This document shows positions 56,784-64,000 of a DNA stretch of 64,000 bases, piece after piece. The notes beneath the pieces are model-generated. The model made no database searches. It had not been told where the DNA came from and saw nothing but the letters and a program-made list of their open reading frames with translations. Position 1 is the stretch's first letter; the number at the start of each line of letters is the position of its first letter. A program made the translations under genes and the position numbers. This DNA comes from Bufo bufo (taxonomy: Eukaryota > Chordata > Amphibia > Anura > Bufonidae), in contig NC_053389.1 of the NCBI RefSeq assembly GCF_905171765.1, positions 787,564,254 through 787,628,253 of the forward strand, written 5' to 3'.

Positions 56784-57831
56784 TAAGTCTGTGAAAGATG
56801 GGAAGTTGTAACATTGTATTTGTTTGGGTTGTGTTTTTTCACTCCACCCCTCCCACTAGAAGGTTCTAGTTCAGCTAAAAATTGTATATAATGAGAGCAG
56901 TCAGAGCGCCTAGTGTTCTGCAGTTAGGGATCAGTGCTTAGAAGAAAAAAATTCATGCCAGACTGCAAGAGTGACCAGAAGAAGACACTGAGATGGAGAT
57001 GCTAAGCCACAGACCATGGGTCACCAGCCGGACTACTGCGCCACAGACCATGGGCCTCAAGCCTTTGTCAAGGGTACGACCCTTCTTAGAGAGAGAGGGA
57101 CAGCTAGCTCAGTACTTTCCTCAGCATCAAACCCTTCCTTTGCCTTGGAGGAGACTGGAGAAGCCAGCCCTATGCCTCACCTGTATTGTTTTTCACTTGA
57201 ATTCCCTCCAGTAAAGAAGCACACTGGTTTACTGCAGAATCTGACTCTGGACTTAATTCCCATTGGGGTGCACCAGGGGTGGATTAAGTGCATGATAGGC
57301 CGGGGGCTGTCTACACAACTCGGGCCCTTCCCTCAATTTTAGTTTAATTTTTTCTGTATGAAGAGGATGCGGTGCTTTGTGAATGCCACAGTCTCTTCCT
57401 AAGCCATATGCCATCACATTCATCATTCACATGATCTAGGTGCAGCTCTGTCCCATCTGAGTGATTGGGTCTGATCTGCAATACCAAGCGCCATGCTATC
57501 AAATGGACAGAACTATGCTTGGTGAGGAGCAAAGAGGCTGCGGCGCTCACTGGGACATTGCGGTCTCCTCAAACAGCTGATTGCCGGGGTGCCAGGAGTC
57601 AGACCCCCACCAATCTCCTAACTCTCTTTGTACAGATGTCATAGATGTTACCTGCAGTCCTATGTAACACCCCACATAACACAGTGAACTATTGTGTTAT
57701 ATGGGGTGTTACATAGGACTGCATGGAACATCTACTACATTATCTGCACACGGAAAGTTATCACTGTTATCTGGGCTGTTACATAGGACTAAAGGTGACA
57801 AATTAAAATTTTAGTTGTCAAATTTTAAATA

Positions 57832-59412
57832 CACTGCTCAAAAAAATAAAGGGAACACTTAAACAACACAATGTAACTCCAAGTCAATCACACTTCTGTG
57901 AAATCAAACTGTCCACTTAGGAAGCAACACTGAGTGACAATCAATTTCACATGCTGTTGTGCAAATGGGATAGACAACAGGTGGAAATTATAGGCAATTA
58001 GCAAGACACCCCCAATAAAGGAGTGGTTCTGCAGGTGGTGACCTGACCACTTCTCAGTTCCTATGCTTCCTGGCTGATGTTTTGGTCACTTTTGAATGCT
58101 GCCGGTGCTTTCACTCTAGTGGTAGCATGAGACGGAGTCTACAACCCACACAAGTGGCTCAGGTAGTGCAGCTTATCCAGGATGGCACATCAATGTGAGC
58201 TGTGGCAAGAAGGTTTGCTGTGTCTGTCAGCGTAGTGTCCAGAGCATGGAGGCGCTACCAGGAGACAGGCCAGTACATCAGGAGACGTGGAGGAGGCCGT
58301 AGGAGGGCAACAACCCAGCAGCAGGACCGCTACCTCCGCCTTTGTGCAAGGAGGAACAGGAGGAGCACTGCCAGAGCCCTGCAAAATGACCTCCAGCAGG
58401 CCATAAATGTGCATGTGTCTGCTCAAACGGTCAGAAACAGACTCCATGAGGGTGATATGAGGGCCCAACGTCCACAGGTGGGGGTTGTGCTTACAGCCCA
58501 ACACCGTGCAGGACGTTTGGCATTTGCCAGAAAACACCAAGATTGGCAAATTTGCCACTGGCACCCTGTGCTCTTCACAGATGAAAGCAGGTTCACACTG
58601 AGCACATGTGACAGACGTGACAGAGTCTGGAGACGCCGTGGAGAACGTTCTGCTGCCTACAACATCCTCCAGCATGACCGGTTTGGCATTGGGTCAGTAA
58701 TGGTGTGGGGTGGCATTTCTTTGGAGGGCCGCACAGCCCTCCATGTGCTCGCCAGAGGTAGCCTGACTGCCATTAAGTACCGAGATGAGATCCTCAGACC
58801 CCTTGTGAGACCATATGCTGGTGTGGTTGGCCCTGGGTTCCTCCTAATGCAAGACAATGCTAGACCTCATGTGGCTGGAGTGTGTCAGCAGTTCCTGCAA
58901 GACAAAGGCATTGATGCTATGGACTGGCCCACCCGTTCCCCAGACCTGAATCCAATTGAGCACATCTGGGACATCACGTCTCGCTCTATCCACCAACGTC
59001 ACGTTGCACCACAGACTGTCCAGGAGTTGGCAGATGCTTTAGTCCAGGTCTGGGAGGAGATCCCTCAGGAGACCGTCCGCCACCTCATCAGGAGCATGCA
59101 CAGGCGTTGTAGGGAGGTCATACAGGCACATGGAGGCCACACACACTACTGAGCCTCATTTTGACTTGTTTTAAGGACATTACATCAAAGTTGGATCAGC
59201 CTGTAGTGTGTTTTTCCATTTTAATTTTGAGGGTGACTCCAAATCCAGACCTCCATGGGTTAAAAATTTTGATTTCCATTTTTTTTTTTGGGGGGGGATT
59301 TTGTTGTCAGCACATTCAACTATGTAAAGAACAAAGTATTTCAGAAGAATATTTAATTAATTCAGATCTAGGATGTGTTATTTGTGTGTTCCCTTTATTT
59401 TTTTGAGCAGTG
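57832..59412 (+). mobile_element. Tc1-like transposon, DD34E, copy 2 (1581 bp)
   Basis: TA at 57830-57831 and 59413-59414. The ends start CACTGCTCAAAAAAATAAAG, as in copy 1. Same length as copy 1, opposite orientation, inside a hAT element. Confidence 0.95.
58127..59152 (+). pseudogene. Tc1-like DD34E transposase with one early stop codon
   Basis: 341-codon frame starting [10 protein letters not shown] at 58127. A TGA at 58196-58198 (codon 24, in the first helix-turn-helix) interrupts it; everything after is open. Catalytic residues D152, D243 and E278 with 34-residue spacing are intact, as is VMVWGGIS. The stop differs from that in copy 1 (codon 251), so the two copies decayed independently. 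A Met after the stop would lose part of the DNA-binding domain. Confidence 0.94.
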
Positions 59413-60606
59413 TACATAGGATTATGATAAAAAGACTTGGAGGAGAAGATGAGACGCAGGTCCCAGTAGTGAGCCAGCTCTACATATAGGGGAATACAGC
59501 ACCACATACCTGTTACATCCAGTGACTTCTCCTGTCATGTAGATCTTCTCTTTCCTCTTCTCCTCCGTTTGACCCAGACCACCATGACAAATTCTTTCAG
59601 CCGCATCTTGTCTCTACAGAGTTTGTTACACAGACACGTTAGATTTCTCATAATTGGGATAATTTATCAAACTGGTGTAAAGTAGAACTGGCTTAGTAGC
59701 CCATAGCAATGCTGTGAAAAATGAAAGGTGGAATCTGTTGCTGTGGGTAACTAACCCAGTTCTACTTTACACCACTTTGATAAATTATCCCAAAGGTCCC
59801 TATAGTGTCTACAGCAATTATAATGTCCCCTAGAGTTCCCCCAGTAATAATAACACCCTATATTTTTCTCCAGGTAAAAATACCTGTATAGTGTCCCCAA
59901 AATGAATGTCCCCTAATAGCAACGCCCCCACACTGCCCCATGAAGTAATTTGCCCCATGAAGTAATTTTCCCAATAAAGTGATTTGCCCCATGTAATAAT
60001 CTGCCGCCATACTGCTCACCCTGAAGTGATTTGCCCCCACACTGACCCCATCTCCTGCTCTGCCCCCCAAAGTTGTCACACACAGAAAAAAAACAAAAAA
60101 AAATGAAAAGCTAATATTTACCTGTGTCCGGGACGGTGAGGCAGGCCACAGGTGCGTAATCCTCATTGTCCTGCGTCCCAGGTGCAGGCGCGGGATTATA
60201 CTACAGCATAGGCCTCAAGCCTATGGCGTTGATCAGTATGTGGGTGTTGGGCCCCCCAGTAATGCTAGGCCCCGGGCTGCTGACCCGGACGCCCCTATGT
60301 TAATCCGCCACTGGGGTGCACCATGCCTCACCATCCCATTCAGAGTGCAGCAACACGTGGTGACACCTCGACCATGTCTGGGGGACCTATTGAAGCGTTG
60401 GGACCCTCCCAAACCCGGCCATTGCACTGGACGAACCATCTAGGGCCCAAGCCCTACATGATTTGACCAAGTGACACTCCTGGCTAATGGTCTGTTGCTG
60501 TGGATTTCTGTGCAGTAAATTCCGCAGCATTTGAGAGTACCAGAAAAGTGGAGGAGGTCTTAAGAAATCTCATCCAAGCACTGTGAAAATAAATCTGCAT
60601 TGTAAA

Positions 60607-61015
60607 TTAAAGGGGTTATCCAATACTATAAACTGCCCCCCCCCCCCATATACTATAAACCTCCCTCGCTGGGAATATACCTACCCCGTTCCCCGCTCCC
60701 TGTACCGCTCCAGGTCCCTGCATCGCCGCTGCTGCTTCTTCTCCCCATGCGCCAATGAAAACATCCGGTGTCGGAGGGGAGCAGCAAATGGCAGGCGGGG
60801 ACGGGGACGAGCCTCACTAGCGTCACCTGTGATGCTAGGGAGACTCGACTCCGTCCCCACCTGCCATTTGCTGCTCCCCTCCGACACCGGATGTTTTCAT
60901 CAGCGCACGGGGAGATGCAGCAGTGGCCGTGCGGGGAGCAAAGTAAGTACGGTATATTCACTGTGAGAGGCCCGGCATATGGGGGGCAGTTTATATTATT
61001 GGATAACCCCTTTAA
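60607..61015. mobile_element. TTAA-flanked foldback MITE (409 bp), GC-rich
   Basis: Same family as 29087-29476: TTAA ends (60607-60610, 61012-61015), AGGGGTTATCCAATACTATA and its complement, and the central arms with GGCAGGCGGGGACGGGGACG. It carries a C-run (CCCCCCCCCCCCC) near 60636. Confidence 0.88.
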
Positions 61016-61250
61016 GCTTCGTGAAAATGTGAAATCTGCAGAATATCAGTTTTTTGCAGTTCTGAAATTCTGACAGTGGCCATGTTGTTTATGCCTCCTG
61101 TTTTTGTAAATCAGAGGCAAAGATCAAGAATAGGAAACCAAAAGACGCAGCCACTGGCAGAATGGCAGAATTAAGGTGAAGTGCCAAAATGTTGCTAGTA
61201 AAAAGTGCTGTGTGATAGGTCCCTAAGTAATGTACAGGGGAAATCTACAT
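61016..61250. other. Unassigned spacer
   Basis: About 235 bp of unrecognised sequence before the satellite begins. Confidence 0.35.
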
Positions 61251-64000
61251 GAGAGGTTATATGGAGTAATAGGAGGAGATATAGGAAAAGATATATGGAG
61301 TAATAGAAGAGGTTATATGGAGTAATAGGAGGACCTATAGGAGAGGTTATATGGAGTAATAGGAGGAGATATAGGGATAGGATGTATGGAGTAATAGGAG
61401 GAGATATAGGAGAGATTATATGGAGTAATAGGAGGAGATATAGGAGAGGATATATGGAGTAATAGGAGGAGATATAGGAGAGGCTATATGGAGTAATAGG
61501 AGGAGATATAGGAGAGGTTATATGGAGTAATAGGAGGAGATATATCGTAGGAGAGGTTATATGGAGTAATAGGAGGAGATATACCATAGGAGAGGTTATA
61601 TGGAGTAATAGGAGGAGATATAGGAGTGGTTATATAGAGTAATAGGAGGAGATATAGGAGAGGTTATATGGAGTAATAGGAGGAGATATACCGTAGGAGA
61701 GGTTATATGGAGTAATAGGAGGAGATATAGGAGAGGATATATGGAGTAATAGGAGGAGATATAGGAGAGGCTATATGGAGTAATAGGAGGAGATATAGGA
61801 GAGGTTATATGGAGTAATAGGAGGAGATATAGGAGAGGTTATATGGAGTAATAGGAGGAGATATAGGAGAGGTTATATGAAGTAATAGGAGGAGATATAG
61901 GAGAGGTTATATGGAGTAATAGGAGGAGATATAGGAGAGGTTATATGGAGTAATAGGAGGAGATATACCGTAAAAGAGGTTATATAGAGTAATAGGAGGA
62001 GATATAGGAGAGGCTATATGGAGTAATAGGAGAAGATATAGGAGAGGTTATATATAGTAATAGGGGAAATATAGGAGAGGTTATATGGAGTAATAGGAGG
62101 AGATATAGGAGAGGTTATATATAGTAATAGGAGGAGATATAGGAGAGGTTACATGGAGTAATAGGAGAAGATATAGGAGAGGATATATAGAGTAATAGGA
62201 GGAGATATAGGAGAGGCTATATGGAGTAATAGGAGGAGATATAGGAGAGGTTATATGGAGTAATAGGAGGAGATATATCGTAGGAGAGGTTATATGGAGT
62301 AATAGGAGGAGATATACCATAGGAGAGGTTATATGGAGTAATAGGAAGAGATATAGGAGTGGTTATATAGAGTAATAGGAGGAGATATAGGAGAAGTTAT
62401 ATGGAGTAATAGGAGGAGATATACCGTAGGAGAGGTTATATGGAGTAATAGGAGGAGATATAGGGATAGGATGTATGGAGTAATAGGAGGAGATATAGGA
62501 GAGATTATATGGAGTAATAGGAGGAGATATAGGAGAGGATATATGGAGTAATAGGAGGAGATATAGGAGAGGCTATATGGAGTAATAGGAGGAGATATAG
62601 GAGAGGTTATATGGGGTAATAGGAGGAGATATATCGTAGGAGAGGTTATATGGAGTAATAGGGGAAATATAGGAGAGGTTAATAGGAGAGGTTATATGGA
62701 GTAATAGGAGGAGATATAGGAGAGGTTATATGGAGTAATAGGAGGAGATATAGGAGAGGCTATATGGAGTAATAGGAGGAGATATAGGAGAGGTTATATG
62801 GAGTAATAGGAGGAGATATATCGTAGGAGAGGTTATATGGAGTAATAGGAGGAGATATACCATAGGAGAGGTTATATGGAGTAATAGGAGGAGATATAGG
62901 AGTGGTTATATAGAGTAATAGGAGGAGATATAGGAGAGGTTATATGGAGTAATAGGAGGAGATATACCGTAGTAGAGGTTTTATGGAGTAATAGGAGGAG
63001 ATATAGGGATAGGATGTATGGAGTAATAGGAGGAGATATAGGAGAGATTATATGGAGTAATAGGAGGAGATATAGGAGAGGATATATGGAGTAATAGGAG
63101 GAGATATAGGAGAGGCTATATGGAGTAATAGGAGGAGATATAGGAGAGGTTATATGGGGTAATAGGAGGAGATATATCGTAGGAGAGGTTATATGGAGTA
63201 ATAGGAGGAGATATACCATAGGAGAGGTTATATGGAGTAATAGGAGGAGATATAGGAGTGGTTATATAGAGTAATAGGAGGAGATATAGGAGAGGTTATA
63301 TGGAGTAATAGGAGGAGATATACCGTAGGAGAGGTTATATGGAGTAATAGGAGGAGATATAGGAGAGGATATATGGAGTAATAGGAGGAGATATAGGAGA
63401 GGCTATATGGAGTAATAGGAGGAGATATAGGAGAGGTTATATGGAGTAATAGGAGGAGATATAGGAGAGGTTATATGGAGTAATAGGAGGAGATATAGGA
63501 GAGGTTATATGGAGTAATAGGAGGAGATATAGGAGAGGTTATATGGAGTAATAGGAGGAGATATACCGTAAAAGAGGTTATATAGAGTAATAGGAGGAGA
63601 TATAGGAGAGGCTATATGGAGTAATAGGAGGAGATATAGGAGAGGTTATATATAGTAATAGGAGGAGATATAGGAGAGGTTATATTGAGTAATAGGAGGA
63701 GATATAGGAGAGGTTATATATAGTAATAGGAGGAGATATAGGAGAGGTTATATGGAGTAATAAGAGGAGATATAGGAGAGGTTACATGGAGTAATAGGAG
63801 GAGATATAGGAGAGGTTATATGGAGTAATAGGAGGAGATATAGGAGTGGTTATATAGAGTAATAGGAGGAGATATAGGAGAGGTTATATGGAGTAATAGG
63901 AGGAGATATACCGTAGGAGAGGTTATATGGAGTAATAGGAGGAGATATAGGAGAGGATATATGGAGTAATAGGAGGAGATATAGGAGAGGCTATATGGAG
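61251..64000. repeat. 34-bp satellite with higher-order repeats, running off the window
   Basis: About 80 units containing GGTTATATGGAGTAATAGGA and GGAGATATAGGAGA. The basic unit is 34 bp; longer variants insert CCGTA, TCGTA or CCATA. These variants recur in a fixed order (TCGTA, CCATA, GTGGTTATATAGAG, CCGTA) at about 61540, 62275, 62820 and 63175, giving blocks that repeat about every 350-730 bp. Minus-strand open frames within it are Leu/Ile/Tyr repeats and not genes. Confidence 0.96.

Larger units (their letters stand above)
57274..60313. mobile_element. hAT-type element (3040 bp including a nested Tc1)
   Basis: The ends CAGGGGTGGATTAA and TTAATCCGCCACTG are inverted. The perfect 8-bp duplication GGGTGCAC lies at 57266-57273 and 60314-60321. 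Without the Tc1 copy the element is about 1.46 kb and non-coding: it has a palindromic part near 57630-57730 and degenerate TAATGCCCC-like repeats at 59800-60060. No transposase gene is present, so it is non-autonomous. Confidence 0.88.
56815..60490 (+). repeat. Unclassified dispersed repeat, copy 2, split by a hAT element
   Basis: The left part (56815-57265) and right part (60322-60490) together match the reverse complement of 54405-54935. A TATATAA sits at about 56887. The hAT insertion at 57274-60313, with its 8-bp duplication, separates the two parts. No coding sequence recognised. Confidence 0.7.

Noticed and set aside
61195..63219. Leu/Ile/Tyr-rich open frames on the minus strand of the 34-bp satellite
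   Set aside because: Pure repeat translations that shift frame from unit to unit.

Overview
This is a stretch of vertebrate nuclear DNA built almost entirely of transposable elements and tandem repeats. I found no host gene, rRNA gene or functional tRNA gene. The mix of families suggests a large amphibian genome, most likely a frog or toad: L1 and Tx1-type LINEs, several Tc1-like transposons, a chromodomain Ty3/Gypsy element, hAT and TTAA-flanked foldback MITEs, and repeats carrying the GAAAC-GCG motif of Penelope-type hammerheads. The amphibian assignment is inference; the species cannot be read from the sequence.

Left part (1-28380): a 35/36-bp minisatellite (core TTATATTCTTGTACATAGGA) is the scaffold and is split by insertions. 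Three L1-like LINEs lie on the minus strand: copy A (1-2543, cut by the window edge), copy B (9941-15710) and copy C (16678-22769). A and B are near-identical. C is a different family with an intact ORF1 and an ORF2 showing only two visible lesions. B and C entered the array at the same phase, after TATATTCTT, with 15- and 18-bp target duplications. A Tx1-type element that keeps only a zinc-knuckle ORF1 and a 3' tail lies at 3591-7836 on the plus strand. Its ORF1 is interrupted by an intact DD37E Tc1-like transposon (4719-6281). A decayed Tx1-type ORF2 (23654-28380, minus) contains a 1.5-kb insertion with a hammerhead-like motif. Shared array variants show that A and B with their flanks arose by segmental duplication.

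Middle (28381-45500): mostly unrecognised sequence dotted with MITEs. These have TTAA, TAA and 8-bp (hAT) duplications. Also here are a DD34E Tc1 copy (37942-39522), a decayed Tc1 whose family spacing would be DD36E (42356-43522), a 350-bp palindrome with a 15-bp target duplication and paired GATCGAAACGCGTTGG motifs (40612-40961), and a tRNA-like relic.

Right part (45590-64000): a 24-bp minisatellite hosts a young Ty3/Gypsy chromovirus (46325-51752, minus; LTRs about 1% diverged, target duplication ATATT). Degenerate TAATGCCCC repeats and two inverted copies of an unclassified repeat follow. One copy is interrupted by a hAT element (57274-60313), itself interrupted by a second DD34E Tc1 copy (57832-59412). 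The window ends in at least 2.7 kb of 34-bp satellite with higher-order structure. The genes present serve only transposition; nothing forms a host pathway.
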